Source: Caldatribacterium sp051549785
GTDB lineage: Bacteria; Atribacterota; Atribacteria; Atribacterales; Caldatribacteriaceae
DNA length: 64,000 bases
Direction of reading: 5' to 3'
NCBI RefSeq assembly: GCF_051549785.1
Contig: NZ_CP189974.1
Span: forward strand, 1 to 64,000
The notes under the pieces are model-generated. The model made no database searches and was not told the origin of the DNA. It worked only from the letters and a program-made list of their open reading frames with translations. Shown piece by piece: positions 33,379 through 43,237 of this stretch. Position numbers and translations under genes: made by a program. Numbering within the stretch: position 1 is the first letter of the stretch; the number at the start of each line of letters is the position of its first letter.

Positions 33379-35034
33379 ATGCGAAGCACAAGGGTCACCG
33401 AAGGCGTTGACCGCTGTCCACACCGTTCGCTCTTCTTTGCTACAGGCATCACCCGGGAAGGTCTGAAAAGACCGCTCATTGGCATTGCCAGTGCCTTTTC
33501 GGACCTCGTTCCCGGACACATCCACATGAGGGAACTCGAGCGCTTCATCGAACGGGGAGTGGAGGCGGGAGGAGGAACGCCCTTTGTCTTTGGAGTTCCG
33601 GCAATCTGCGACGGTATCGCCATGGGGCATGAGGGGATGCGCTTTTCTCTCCCCAGTCGGGACATCATCGCCGACGCCATCGAATCGGTCGTCGAGGCCC
33701 ACGCCCTTGACGGCGTTGTCCTCCTCACAAACTGCGACAAAATCACCCCGGGCATGCTCCTTGCTGCAGCCCGCCTTGACATCCCAGCCATCTTCGTCAC
33801 CGCCGGTCCCATGCTCTCCGGACGGTACCGGGGACGACGCTTAGCTTTTGTGCGGGATACCTTCGAGGCGGTGGGACGGTACCGGAAAGGCGATATCGAC
33901 GAGGCCGAGCTCTTCGCCCTTGAAGAAGAAGCCTGCCCTGGAGGAGGGTCCTGCCAGGGACTGTACACCGCGAACACCATGGCGTGCCTTGTGGAGACCA
34001 TGGGCATGAGCCTCCCGGGGTGCGGAACGGCTCTTGCGGTATCGGCGAAAAAGCGGCGTATTGCCTACGAAAGCGGCAAGCGCATCGTGGAGCTCGTCAG
34101 AGAAGGACGGAACGCCCGGAGCATCCTCACCGAAAGAGCCCTCCGGAATGCCATCCGTGTGGACTTGGCCCTTGGGGGATCAACCAACACCGTCCTGCAC
34201 CTTCTCGCTCTTGCCCGGGAACTTGGGCTTGAGAGCATTTCTCTTGGGACGTTCGACGAGCTTTCCCGGGAAATCCCCCACCTCGTGCTCCTTGAGCCGG
34301 CAGGGGACCTCTTCATGGAGGACCTGGAGTTCGCCGGGGGCATCCCTGCCCTTTTAGCCACCCTGGGGGACCTCCTCGAAGATACCTGGACGGTTTCGGG
34401 GAAAACCATCCGGGACATCCAGAGGTCTGTGAGCTTTGTGGACCGCTCGGTGATTCGACCCCTCGACAACCCCTACAACCGCGAAGGTGGCATCGCAGTG
34501 CTCTTTGGGTCCCTTGCTCCAGAGGGAGCAGTGGTGAAACAAGCAGCGGTAGACGAGAGCGTGCGTGTGTTCCGGGGGAAAGCGGTGTGCTTCAACAGCG
34601 AAGAGGAAGCCATGGAGGCCATCACCTCGGGGAAAATCACCAAAGGTTCGGTCGTGGTGATCCGCTTTGAAGGTCCCCGGGGAGGTCCAGGCATGCGGGA
34701 AATGCTCGCCCCAACCTCAAGCATTGTGGGTATGGGGCTGGCGAAAGACGTGGCCCTGGTGACCGATGGGAGATTTTCGGGTGGCACCCGGGGACCATGT
34801 GTTGGGCACGTGGCGCCTGAGGCCTTCGTGGGAGGGCCAATCGCTCTCGTCCGGGATGGGGATGAAATCCTCATCGACATCCCTAACCGAAGGATTGAGC
34901 TTCTGGTGAGCGGGGAAGAACTTGAGCAACGCAAAAGGGCTTTCGTTCCACCAAAACCCCGTTACGATCGGGGGATTCTGGCTCGCTTTGCGAAACTCGC
35001 CTCCTCCGCATCCCTTGGTGCAAGCATGTCCTGA
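33379..35034 (+). CDS. ilvD: Dihydroxy-acid dehydratase
   Basis: A 551-residue iron-sulfur enzyme making the 2-keto acids of valine and isoleucine. It has TNCDKITPGM, the cluster cysteine in EEACPGGGSCQGLYTANTM, and GTRGPCVGHVAPEAF with a C-terminal RGGPGMREML. The ATG at 33379 follows AAAGGAGGAATACC; the in-frame ATG at 33349 lies in the terminator and is rejected. It is the first gene of the T-box operon. Confidence 0.96.
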   Translation: MRSTRVTEGVDRCPHRSLFFATGITREGLKRPLIGIASAFSDLVPGHIHMRELERFIERGVEAGGGTPFVFGVPAICDGIAMGHEGMRFSLPSRDIIADAIESVVEAHALDGVVLLTNCDKITPGMLLAAARLDIPAIFVTAGPMLSGRYRGRRLAFVRDTFEAVGRYRKGDIDEAELFALEEEACPGGGSCQGLYTANTMACLVETMGMSLPGCGTALAVSAKKRRIAYESGKRIVELVREGRNARSILTERALRNAIRVDLALGGSTNTVLHLLALARELGLESISLGTFDELSREIPHLVLLEPAGDLFMEDLEFAGGIPALLATLGDLLEDTWTVSGKTIRDIQRSVSFVDRSVIRPLDNPYNREGGIAVLFGSLAPEGAVVKQAAVDESVRVFRGKAVCFNSEEEAMEAITSGKITKGSVVVIRFEGPRGGPGMREMLAPTSSIVGMGLAKDVALVTDGRFSGGTRGPCVGHVAPEAFVGGPIALVRDGDEILIDIPNRRIELLVSGEELEQRKRAFVPPKPRYDRGILARFAKLASSASLGASMS

Positions 35035-35050
35035 AAAGGAGGTGAAGACT

Positions 35051-36721
35051 ATGCGCATGAAAGGCGCCCAGGTTCTTGTGGAACTTTTGAAGAAAGAGGG
35101 CGTGGAGTTCATCTTCGGATATCCCGGTGGTGCAGTCCTTGACATTTACGATGCCCTCTTTGACACTCCCGAGATCCATCACATCCTCGTGCGACACGAA
35201 CAGGGGGCAGCTCATGCTGCCGATGGATACGCCCGGACCACAGGGAAGGTGGGGGTGTGCATCGCCACTTCCGGGCCAGGAGCCACGAATCTCGTGACAG
35301 GTCTTGCTACAGCCTACATGGATTCCATCCCCATTGTGGCCCTCACCGGGCAGGTTTTCACTCACCTCATCGGCAAAGACTCCTTCCAGGAGGCCGACAC
35401 CACCGGCATCACCATGCCCATCACCAAACACAACTTCCTGGTGACAAACGCCGAAGACCTGCCCTACGTGATCCGGGAGGCATTCTACCTTGCCTCTTCC
35501 GGCCGCCCGGGACCGGTGCTTGTGGACCTCCCCCGTGATGTGCAGCAGAAAATGATTGAGCTCGTCTATCCCGAGAAAATCAAAATCCCAGGGTATCGGC
35601 CAACCTACAAGGGCCACGCCAAGCAAATCAAACTCGCCGCTGAGGCCATCGGGGAGGCAAAACGTCCCCTCCTCTACGTCGGTGGAGGTGTTATCGCCTC
35701 AGGGGCCTCTGAGGTCCTTTTTGAACTTGCCACCAAAGCCGATATCCCCGTGGTGCATACGCTTATGGGGAAGGGGGCTTTCCCCGAAAGCCATCCCCTG
35801 TCTTTGGGAATGCTCGGCATGCACGGAACGTACTGGGCCAATAAAGCCGTTATGCGCTGCGATCTCCTCATCGCCGTCGGGGCTCGTTTTGACGACCGGG
35901 TGACGGGGAAACTCGACACTTTTGCCCCCCACGCCAGAATCATCCACATCGACATCGACCCGGCAGAAATCGGCAAAAACGTGAAACCCCACATCCCCAT
36001 CGTGGGCGATGCCCGGATGGTCCTCGCCGAAATCGTGAAGCGCCTTGAACCCATGACCCACCCTGAATGGCGCGAGGAGATTGCGCAGTGGAAAAGGGAG
36101 TACACTCCAAAGTATCGGGAGAGCAAGAAACTCCTCCCCCACCAGGTTATTGAACGAATCTACGAGAAAACGAAGCACCTCGACACGGTTGTCGTGACCG
36201 ACGTGGGACAACACCAGATGTGGGCTGCCCAGAAATACCCCCGGGAGAAGCCGCGGACCTGGGCGAGTTCCGGGGGGCTTGGAACTATGGGGTATGGACT
36301 GCCAGCTTCCATCGGAGCCCAGGTGGGCAATCCCGGCAAGACCGTCATCCTCATTAGCGGTGACGGGAGCATTTTCATGAAGATTCAGGAACTCGTGACC
36401 GCCGTGAATTACTGCCTCCCCATCAAAATCTTCGTGATGAACAACGAGTTCCTCGGGATGGTCCGCCAGTGGCAGGGGTGTCTCTATCGGGGTCGGTATT
36501 CCTGTACACGCCTCGTGAACCCGGATATCGCCCGGGTTGCCCAGGCCTTCGGAGCAGTGGGTATTTCGGTCACCACAAAAGACGAGCTCGACCGGGCCAT
36601 CGATGAGGCCCTGAAGACAGAAGACCGACCAGTCCTTGTGGACTGCCACATCGAGGAGGAAGAAAACGTCCTCCCCTTTGTGCCACCTGGAAAATCTCTG
36701 GAAGAGATGATTCTCGAGTGA
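35051..36721 (+). CDS. ilvB: Acetolactate synthase large subunit
   Basis: A 556-residue ThDP enzyme of branched-chain synthesis. Features are GYPGGAVLDIYDAL, the catalytic Glu in VRHEQGAAHAADGYAR, and the ThDP motif GDGSIFMKIQELVTAVNYCLP with NNEFLGMVRQWQ. The ATG at 35051 follows AAGGAGGTGAAGACT, 16 bases past ilvD. It works with IlvN just downstream. Confidence 0.96.
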   Translation: MRMKGAQVLVELLKKEGVEFIFGYPGGAVLDIYDALFDTPEIHHILVRHEQGAAHAADGYARTTGKVGVCIATSGPGATNLVTGLATAYMDSIPIVALTGQVFTHLIGKDSFQEADTTGITMPITKHNFLVTNAEDLPYVIREAFYLASSGRPGPVLVDLPRDVQQKMIELVYPEKIKIPGYRPTYKGHAKQIKLAAEAIGEAKRPLLYVGGGVIASGASEVLFELATKADIPVVHTLMGKGAFPESHPLSLGMLGMHGTYWANKAVMRCDLLIAVGARFDDRVTGKLDTFAPHARIIHIDIDPAEIGKNVKPHIPIVGDARMVLAEIVKRLEPMTHPEWREEIAQWKREYTPKYRESKKLLPHQVIERIYEKTKHLDTVVVTDVGQHQMWAAQKYPREKPRTWASSGGLGTMGYGLPASIGAQVGNPGKTVILISGDGSIFMKIQELVTAVNYCLPIKIFVMNNEFLGMVRQWQGCLYRGRYSCTRLVNPDIARVAQAFGAVGISVTTKDELDRAIDEALKTEDRPVLVDCHIEEEENVLPFVPPGKSLEEMILE

Positions 36722-36734
36722 AGGAGGTGACGGT

Positions 36735-37220
36735 GTGGAACACATCATTGCGGTCCTTGTGGAGAATAAACCAAGGGTTCTGGCTCGGGTAGCGTCGCTT
36801 TTTGCCCGGCGGGGATACAACATCGAGAGCCTCGCAGTCGGGCCAACCCAGGATCCCAGCATTTCCCGGATCACCCTCGTTGTCACCGGAAATGAGCACG
36901 TCCTCGAGCAGATTACCAAGCAACTCTACAAGCTCATCGAGGTCATCAAGGTCAGCGATTTTGCCAACACCCCGGTGGTCGACCGGGAACTGGCGCTCAT
37001 CAAGGTCCATGCTCCCTCGAACCTGCGGGGAGAAATCGCCCAGACTGCGGAAATCTTCCGGGCTCGCATTGTCGATGTTGACGAAGAGAGCCTCATCGTG
37101 GAGGTCACCGGGACCCCGGATAAAATCGATGCCTTAGAGCAACTCCTGCGAAAGTACGGTATCATTGAGATGACCCGTACAGGGCGGATAGCTCTGGCAC
37201 GGGGCAGTCAATCCCTATAA
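36735..37220 (+). CDS. ilvN: Acetolactate synthase regulatory subunit
   Basis: A 161-residue protein with an N-terminal ACT domain (IIAVLVENKPRVLARVASLF, RRGYNIESLAVGPT) and a C-terminal dimerisation domain. It confers valine feedback on IlvB. The GTG start follows AAGGAGGTGACG. It sits between ilvB and ilvC as in most bacteria. Confidence 0.95.
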   Translation: MEHIIAVLVENKPRVLARVASLFARRGYNIESLAVGPTQDPSISRITLVVTGNEHVLEQITKQLYKLIEVIKVSDFANTPVVDRELALIKVHAPSNLRGEIAQTAEIFRARIVDVDEESLIVEVTGTPDKIDALEQLLRKYGIIEMTRTGRIALARGSQSL

Positions 37221-37234
37221 AAGGAGGATGAACC

Positions 37235-38233
37235 ATGGCGAAAATGTACTACGACCAGGACGCTAACCTCGACATCCTGAAGGGGAAGGTCATCGCCATC
37301 ATTGGTTTCGGGAGCCAGGGGAGTGCCCAGGCTCAGAATCTGCGGGACAGCGGCCTCAACGTCATCGTTGCAGAGCTCCCCGGAACCCCCGGTTTTGAGA
37401 AGGCGAAAAACGCAGGGTTTGAACCCGTGAGCGCTAAAGAGGCGGCAGAACAAGGCGACATCATCCAGATGCTTGCCCCTGATCAGTACCAGCCAGCGAT
37501 TTACCGGGAATCCATTGCTCCTCACCTCACGAAAGGCAAGGCCCTCATGTTCTCCCACGGATTCAACATCCACTACCACCAGATTATCCCCCCTGCAGAT
37601 GTCGATGTCATTATGGTGGCTCCGAAGGGTCCTGGGGACCTCGTGCGGCGGATGTACCTTGAGGGGAAAGGGGTACCTTCCCTTGTGGCCGTGTACCAGG
37701 ACGCTACAGGCCAGGCCAAGGACATCGCCCTGGCCTACGCCAAGGGTATTGGCGCCACGAGGGCAGGGGTTCTTGAAACCACCTTTGCCGAAGAGACGGA
37801 AACCGACCTTTTCGGAGAGCAGGCCGTGCTCTGTGGTGGTCTCACCGCCCTCATCAAGGCCGGTTTTGAGACCCTGGTTGAGGCGGGTTACCAGCCGGAG
37901 GTGGCGTACTTTGAGTGCCTCCACGAGATGAAGCTCATCGTGGACCTTGTGTACGAGGGTGGCCTCATGCACATGCGCCAGGTCATCAGCGACACTGCTG
38001 AATACGGTGACCTCACCCGGGGACCACGAATCATCAACGACCAGGTGAAGGCGGAGATGAAAAAGATTCTCGCCGAAATCCAGGATGGAACATTTGCCCG
38101 GGAGTGGATTCTCGAGAACCAGGCGAACCGCCCGGTGTACCATGCGCTCCGCCAGAAGGACGCCGAGCACCTCATCGAAAAGGTCGGCAAGACCTTAAGG
38201 AACATGATGCCCTGGCTGAAGAAGGAGGGGTGA
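37235..38233 (+). CDS. ilvC: Ketol-acid reductoisomerase, probably NADH-preferring
   Basis: A 332-residue class I enzyme. It isomerises and reduces acetolactate. The Rossmann motif is GFGSQGSAQAQNL. Metal ligands Asp and Glu lie in DLFGEQAVLCGG and the later KLIVDLVYEGG. The loop after strand 2, usually GLREGSKSWEKA in NADPH enzymes, reads AELPGTPGFEKA here, losing Arg and both Ser that hold the 2'-phosphate and gaining Glu. That predicts NADH use. ATG 37235 follows AAAAGGAGGATGAACC. Confidence 0.96.
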   Translation: MAKMYYDQDANLDILKGKVIAIIGFGSQGSAQAQNLRDSGLNVIVAELPGTPGFEKAKNAGFEPVSAKEAAEQGDIIQMLAPDQYQPAIYRESIAPHLTKGKALMFSHGFNIHYHQIIPPADVDVIMVAPKGPGDLVRRMYLEGKGVPSLVAVYQDATGQAKDIALAYAKGIGATRAGVLETTFAEETETDLFGEQAVLCGGLTALIKAGFETLVEAGYQPEVAYFECLHEMKLIVDLVYEGGLMHMRQVISDTAEYGDLTRGPRIINDQVKAEMKKILAEIQDGTFAREWILENQANRPVYHALRQKDAEHLIEKVGKTLRNMMPWLKKEG

Positions 38234-38235
38234 TG

Positions 38236-39780
38236 ATGCGGCGTATCCGTGTGTTCGATACAACTTTAAGAGACGGCGAGCAATCTCCGGGGGTTGCCCT
38301 GAACGCCCAAGAGAAACTGGAGATTGCTCTGCAGCTTGCCCGCTTAAACGTCGACGTCATCGAAGCAGGCTTCCCCATTGCCTCTCCGGGAGACGCCGAG
38401 GGGGTAAAACTCGTCGCAGACAACGTGAAGGGCCGGGCCGTTTGTGCCCTGGCCCGGGCCAAAGACAAAGACATTGACATCGCCTGGGAGTGCCTGAAAA
38501 ACGCCGAGCACCCTATCATCCATACCTTCATTGCCACCTCAGACATTCACCTACGACACAAACTGCGCCTTTCCCGAGAAGAGGCCCTGGAGCAGGCAGT
38601 ATGGGCAGTGAAAAGGGCGAAAAAGTACGTTGCCGATGTGGAGTTTTCTGCCGAAGACGCCACCCGCTCAGACTGGGAGTACCTGAGCCGGGTCTACGCA
38701 GCGGTCATTGAGGCAGGTGCCACCATCATCAATGTCCCCGATACGGTTGGATACATCACACCTTTTGAAATGCAGGAGCTCATTAAATACCTCTTAGAAA
38801 ACACCAGGGGTATTGAAAAGGTCGTCCTGAGCGTGCACTGCCACAACGACCTTGGCCTTGCCACCGCCAATTCCCTTGCTGCTGTCCTTGCCGGCGCCGG
38901 ACAGGTGGAGTGCACCATAAACGGCATTGGTGAGCGAGCGGGAAACGCCGCCTTGGAAGAGATTGCCATGAGCCTGTACGTCCGCCGGGACTTCTTCCAG
39001 GCCGAGACAAACCTCAACTTCCAGGAAATCTACCGCACGAGTCGCCTCGTGAGCCAGCGCACGGGAATGCTTGTCCAACCGAACAAGGCCATTGTGGGTC
39101 AGAACGCCTTCGCCCACGAGTCTGGAATCCACCAGGACGGAGTACTCAAAGAAAAACTCACCTACGAAATCATGGATGCCAGACTCATCGGCCGGGAAGA
39201 CCGGGTGCTGGTCCTTGGGAAACACTCGGGGCGCCACGCCTTCGCCAAAAAGATTGAGGAGCTCGGGTATAAACTCTCTGAAGAGGAGCTCAACCAGGCA
39301 TTCCAGCGCTTCAAGCAACTCGCTGACCAGAAGAAAGACATCACCGAGGACGACCTCAAGGCCATTGTCTCTGAAGAGGTGGCAAAACCCGAGGAAATCT
39401 ACCACCTGGATTTCGTGCACGTGTGCTGTGGGAACAACATCCTGCCTACTGCCACCGTACGCCTGGTGAAGGATGGGAAAGAGGTGCTCGAGGGAGTTGC
39501 CACAGGAGTTGGTCCGGTGGATGCTGCCTACAAGGCCATCAGTAAGATGCTCGGTATTTCCTCAAACCTCGTGAATTACACCCTCCAGTCCATCACCGGA
39601 GGGACCGAAGCACTGGGCGAGGTCATCGTGCGCATCCTCGATGGGGATGAAGAGTACATCGGACGGGGTTCGAGCCAGGACGTGGTGGTGGCAAGCGTCA
39701 TAGCGTATCTTTCGGCCATCAACCGGATGGCCCAGAGAAAACGAAAACTCAACCCTCAAAAGGACTACGGGGAGAGCTGA
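38236..39780 (+). CDS. leuA: 2-isopropylmalate synthase
   Basis: A 514-residue enzyme, first of leucine synthesis. It has FDTTLRDGEQSPGVALN, the metal His pair VLSVHCHNDLGLATANS, and GIGERAGNAALEEI, then a C-terminal regulatory domain (residues about 400-514) with a leucine-binding type fold. Two ATGs (38233, 38236) are adjacent; 38236 has better spacing from GGAGG. It overlaps or abuts the ilvC stop. Confidence 0.95.
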   Translation: MRRIRVFDTTLRDGEQSPGVALNAQEKLEIALQLARLNVDVIEAGFPIASPGDAEGVKLVADNVKGRAVCALARAKDKDIDIAWECLKNAEHPIIHTFIATSDIHLRHKLRLSREEALEQAVWAVKRAKKYVADVEFSAEDATRSDWEYLSRVYAAVIEAGATIINVPDTVGYITPFEMQELIKYLLENTRGIEKVVLSVHCHNDLGLATANSLAAVLAGAGQVECTINGIGERAGNAALEEIAMSLYVRRDFFQAETNLNFQEIYRTSRLVSQRTGMLVQPNKAIVGQNAFAHESGIHQDGVLKEKLTYEIMDARLIGREDRVLVLGKHSGRHAFAKKIEELGYKLSEEELNQAFQRFKQLADQKKDITEDDLKAIVSEEVAKPEEIYHLDFVHVCCGNNILPTATVRLVKDGKEVLEGVATGVGPVDAAYKAISKMLGISSNLVNYTLQSITGGTEALGEVIVRILDGDEEYIGRGSSQDVVVASVIAYLSAINRMAQRKRKLNPQKDYGES

Positions 39781-39786
39781 TGGACC

Positions 39787-41049
39787 ATGGGGATGACCAT
39801 CACCGAAAAAATCATCGCCGCCCATGCGGGAAAGGACAGAGTGGTTCCCGGGGAGCTTGTCGAAGTCGCGGTGGATGTGATGCTCGCCAACGACATCACC
39901 GCTCCCCTGAGCATCAAAGAACTCGAAAAGCGGGGGATAGCAACCATTGCAGACCCCGAGAAAATCGTCCTCGTTGCGGACCACAATACCCCCGCCCGGG
40001 ACATCTCGTCAGCGGAAAACGTCAAGCTCATGCGGGAATTCGCAAAGAAGCACGGCATCCGCCACTTCTTTGAAGGGGGAGAGGTCGGGATAGAACACGT
40101 GCTCTTGCCCGAACTCGGCCTTGTGGTCCCGGGGGATCTCGTCATCGGTGCCGACTCTCACACCTGCACCTACGGGGCTCTGGGAGCCTTCGCCACGGGT
40201 ATGGGAAGCACCGACCTTGCCGCCTCCTGGGTTCTGGGGAGGACCTGGCTCCGGGTTCCGGAGTCGTTGAAGTTCGTCCTTTCGGGAGAACGGCGACCCT
40301 TCGTCACCGGGAAGGACCTGATTCTCTTCATCATCGGCCAGATTGGGGTCGACGGTGCCCGGTACTGTGCCATGGAGTTTGAGGGACCGGTCATCCAGTC
40401 CCTCTCCATGGATGAACGCTTCACTATAGCCAACATGGCCATAGAGGCAGGAGCCAAAAACGGTATCATTGCCCCAGACGATACCACCCTCGCCTATGTT
40501 CGCGCCACAGGAACTTCCCGTACCCCGAGGCTCTTTTCCTCCGATCCCGATGCGGAGTGGAAGGAAGTCTTCCACATTGACGTCACCGCAATTGAGCCCC
40601 AGGTGGCCTTTCCTCACCTTCCCTCCAATACCCGTTCGGTCTACGCCATCCCGAAAATCGAAATCGACCAGGTGGTCATCGGTTCCTGCACCAACGGTCG
40701 CATCGAGGACCTGCGTATGGCAGCCTCGGTCCTGCGAGGGCGGAAGGTCCGAAAAGGCGTGCGGCTTCTCGTTTTTCCCGGAAGCCCCAGGGTTCTGAGG
40801 CAAGCGGAAGAAGAAGGACTCATCAAAACCTTCCTTGAGGCCGGCGCGGTCATTGCCCCGCCTTCCTGCGGCCCATGCCTTGGGGGACACCTCGGCGTTC
40901 TGGCCTCAGGAGAACGCTGCGCCTCAACCACAAACCGGAACTTCATCGGCCGGATGGGGCATGAGACGAGCGAGGTGTACCTTGTCAACCCCTACATTGC
41001 GGCAAGCTCCGCCGTTGCGGGGTACATTACCTCCCCGGAGAGACTCTGA
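39787..41049 (+). CDS. leuC: 3-isopropylmalate dehydratase large subunit
   Basis: A 420-residue aconitase-fold subunit. It has DHNTPARD, SHTCTYGALGAFATGMGSTD, the cluster cysteines in GSCTNGRIED and PPSCGPCLGGH, and RNFIGRMG. The start at 39787 or the ATG two codons later (39793) are both possible. It partners LeuD, 10 bases downstream. Confidence 0.95.
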   Translation: MGMTITEKIIAAHAGKDRVVPGELVEVAVDVMLANDITAPLSIKELEKRGIATIADPEKIVLVADHNTPARDISSAENVKLMREFAKKHGIRHFFEGGEVGIEHVLLPELGLVVPGDLVIGADSHTCTYGALGAFATGMGSTDLAASWVLGRTWLRVPESLKFVLSGERRPFVTGKDLILFIIGQIGVDGARYCAMEFEGPVIQSLSMDERFTIANMAIEAGAKNGIIAPDDTTLAYVRATGTSRTPRLFSSDPDAEWKEVFHIDVTAIEPQVAFPHLPSNTRSVYAIPKIEIDQVVIGSCTNGRIEDLRMAASVLRGRKVRKGVRLLVFPGSPRVLRQAEEEGLIKTFLEAGAVIAPPSCGPCLGGHLGVLASGERCASTTNRNFIGRMGHETSEVYLVNPYIAASSAVAGYITSPERL

Positions 41050-41059
41050 GGTGAGACCC

Positions 41060-41545
41060 ATGATTCGCGGAAAAGCAGTGGTTTTCGGAGACAATGTGGA
41101 CACCGACGTCATCATCCCGGCCCGGTACCTCACGAGTACCGACCCCGAAGAACTCGGCAAGCACTGCATGGAAGGCCTGGATCCCCACTTTCCCCAACGT
41201 ATCACTCCTGGAGCGACCATTCTGGTAGCCGGGAAAAACTTCGGCTGTGGTTCCTCCCGGGAACACGCCCCCCTGGCCCTCAAGGGGTGCGGGGTTTCTG
41301 CCGTTGTGGCCGCTTCGTTTGCCCGGATTTTCTTCCGGAACGCCATCAACATCGGCCTTCCTATCCTTGAGTCCGAAGAAGCGGCAAGGGGAATCCGGGA
41401 GGGAGATACGGTCTCTATTGACCTTGCCCGAGGGGAAATCCGTAACGAAACCACGGGGGAGATTTTCTGGGCTCGACCCTTCCCGCCCTTCCTCCAGGAA
41501 ATCATCGCTGCCGGGGGGCTCATGAACCTCGTGGAAAAAGGTTAG
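41060..41545 (+). CDS. leuD: 3-isopropylmalate dehydratase small subunit
   Basis: A 161-residue subunit. It begins MIRGKAVVFGDNVDTDVIIP and contains GKNFGCGSSREHAPLALKG. ATG 41060 follows GAGGTGAGACCC. It ends the operon; the next gene is convergent, with only 3 bases between stops and no terminator visible. leuB is absent here. Confidence 0.95.
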   Translation: MIRGKAVVFGDNVDTDVIIPARYLTSTDPEELGKHCMEGLDPHFPQRITPGATILVAGKNFGCGSSREHAPLALKGCGVSAVVAASFARIFFRNAINIGLPILESEEAARGIREGDTVSIDLARGEIRNETTGEIFWARPFPPFLQEIIAAGGLMNLVEKG

Positions 41546-41548
41546 GGG

Positions 41549-42910
41549 TTAATTGCGAAGACTCGTCAGGGGTGCGGGGACGCGACCACCCCGGAGGATG
41601 AGCCGCGCACCCCGATAGGGGTTGACGGGGATAATGGTCGCCTCCCCGAGAAGCCCTCCAAAGCAGGCTCTCTCCCCTGCGCTCTTTCCGGGCACCGGGA
41701 TGAGGCGGACGCCAACGGTCTTGTGGTTGATCACCCCAATGGCGATTTCGTCAGCCATGATGCAGGCGATGGTCTCCCAGGGAGTGTCGCCAGGAATGGC
41801 AATCATGTCAAGGCCCACAGAGGACACACTGGTCATGGCCTCGAGTTTCTCCAAAGATAAAGCCCCCACCGCCACCGCCTCGCTCATCCTTGCGTCCTCA
41901 CTCACCGGGATGAACGCTCCACTCAGGCCTCCAACGGATGAGGAGGCCATGGCACCACCCTTTTTGCAGGCATCGGTCAAAAGCGCCAGAGCAAGCGTTG
42001 ACCCCCACGCCCCACATCGCTCAAGCCCCATCTCTTCCAAAATCTCGGCGACACTGTCCCCAACCCGGGGCGTTGGCGCCAGCGACAGATCCACAATGCC
42101 GAAGGCCACTCCGAGTTTCCCGGCAACCTCTCTCCCGATGAGCTCCCCCACTCGGGTGATCTTGAAGGCCGTCCGCTTGATGAATTCCGCAAGGGTCCCA
42201 AGATCCGCCCCAGGATGACGGCGCACGACCTCCTTCACCACGCCCGGACCGCTCACCCCGACGTTCACCACCGCCTCCCCCTCCCCCACGCCATGGAACG
42301 CTCCCGCCATGAAGGGGTTGTCCTCCGGGGCGTTGGCAAAAACCACGAGTTTTGCACACCCAATACCATCCCGGTCTTTCGTGCGCTCTGCCGTTTCCTT
42401 CACAACCTGTGCCATGGTGAGGATGGCATCAACGTTAATACCTGTGCGGCTTGACGCTACGTTCACCGAGGCGCAGATACGCTCGGTCCCTGAAAGCACA
42501 GCGGGCAAACTCCCCATGAGGAGGACATCGCCCTTTGTGGCCCCCTTGTGGACCAGGGCCGAGAATCCACCGATGAAGTCGATGGCAAGTTCCCGGGCAA
42601 GGTCATCCAGGGCTTTCGCAAAATCCAGCACGCCCTCTCCCTCTTCTCCTGTAAGGAGCAGAGCCACCGGAGAGATGGCCACCCGGCGGTTCACGATGGG
42701 GATGCCGTATTTGGCCGAGACCTCATCGGCCACGGCGTTTAGAGAAGCGGCGTACCGGCGAATTTTGGCAACCACCCGTTGTACCGTTTCCTCGAAGTCC
42801 TTCCCCCGGCAATCAAGGATCGAAATCCCCAGGGTTACTGTTCGCACATCGAGGTTCTCAATCTCAAGCATCCGCAGGGTCTCAAGGATCTCAGCGCGGT
42901 CGAAAAGCAT
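41549..42910 (-). CDS. UPF0210 (DUF711) family protein
   Basis: A 453-residue soluble protein. It has NAVADEVSAKYGIPIVNRR, GGFSALVHKGATKGD and CAKLVVFANAPEDNPFMAGAF, matching the UPF0210 family. The biochemical role is unknown. It follows a UPF0237/ACT gene by 9 bases; the two families are neighbours in many bacteria. Confidence 0.92.
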   Translation of the reverse strand: MLFDRAEILETLRMLEIENLDVRTVTLGISILDCRGKDFEETVQRVVAKIRRYAASLNAVADEVSAKYGIPIVNRRVAISPVALLLTGEEGEGVLDFAKALDDLARELAIDFIGGFSALVHKGATKGDVLLMGSLPAVLSGTERICASVNVASSRTGINVDAILTMAQVVKETAERTKDRDGIGCAKLVVFANAPEDNPFMAGAFHGVGEGEAVVNVGVSGPGVVKEVVRRHPGADLGTLAEFIKRTAFKITRVGELIGREVAGKLGVAFGIVDLSLAPTPRVGDSVAEILEEMGLERCGAWGSTLALALLTDACKKGGAMASSSVGGLSGAFIPVSEDARMSEAVAVGALSLEKLEAMTSVSSVGLDMIAIPGDTPWETIACIMADEIAIGVINHKTVGVRLIPVPGKSAGERACFGGLLGEATIIPVNPYRGARLILRGGRVPAPLTSLRN

Positions 42911-42919
42911 GGTGCCCCC

Positions 42920-43237
42920 CTAAATGCGGTGCATCACCTGGAAGATGCTCGCATGCTGCAGGTACACCTTGACCCCCACCTCTTCGCCCCGCCGGACCAG
43001 TCTCTCCCGAAGCTCTGAAAGCGAGACCGAACAGCGGGAGATATCACCCACAAGAATCATGGTGAAGTACTCTCCGAGAATCTTCTGGGTGATATCCTCG
43101 ATGTTGACGCTGTGCTCGGCAAGACAGGACGTGATGGCAGCGATAATCCCGATACGGTCCTTCCCCACAACAGTAATGACCACCCTGTGCTCGGTGGACG
43201 GCTCTTCCTCAAAGGCCCAGAGATTCACTTCGGTCAC
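42920..43237 (-). CDS. UPF0237 ACT-domain protein
   Basis: A 105-residue protein whose core is a single ACT domain: VVITVVGKDRIGIIAAITSC and LAEHSVNIEDITQ, then YFTMILVGDI. ACT domains bind amino acids, so it may regulate the UPF0210 partner. GTG 43237 follows AAAGGAGGAGAACACA. The start overlaps the nfi gene by 29 bases. Confidence 0.92.
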   Translation of the reverse strand: MTEVNLWAFEEEPSTEHRVVITVVGKDRIGIIAAITSCLAEHSVNIEDITQKILGEYFTMILVGDISRCSVSLSELRERLVRRGEEVGVKVYLQHASIFQVMHRI

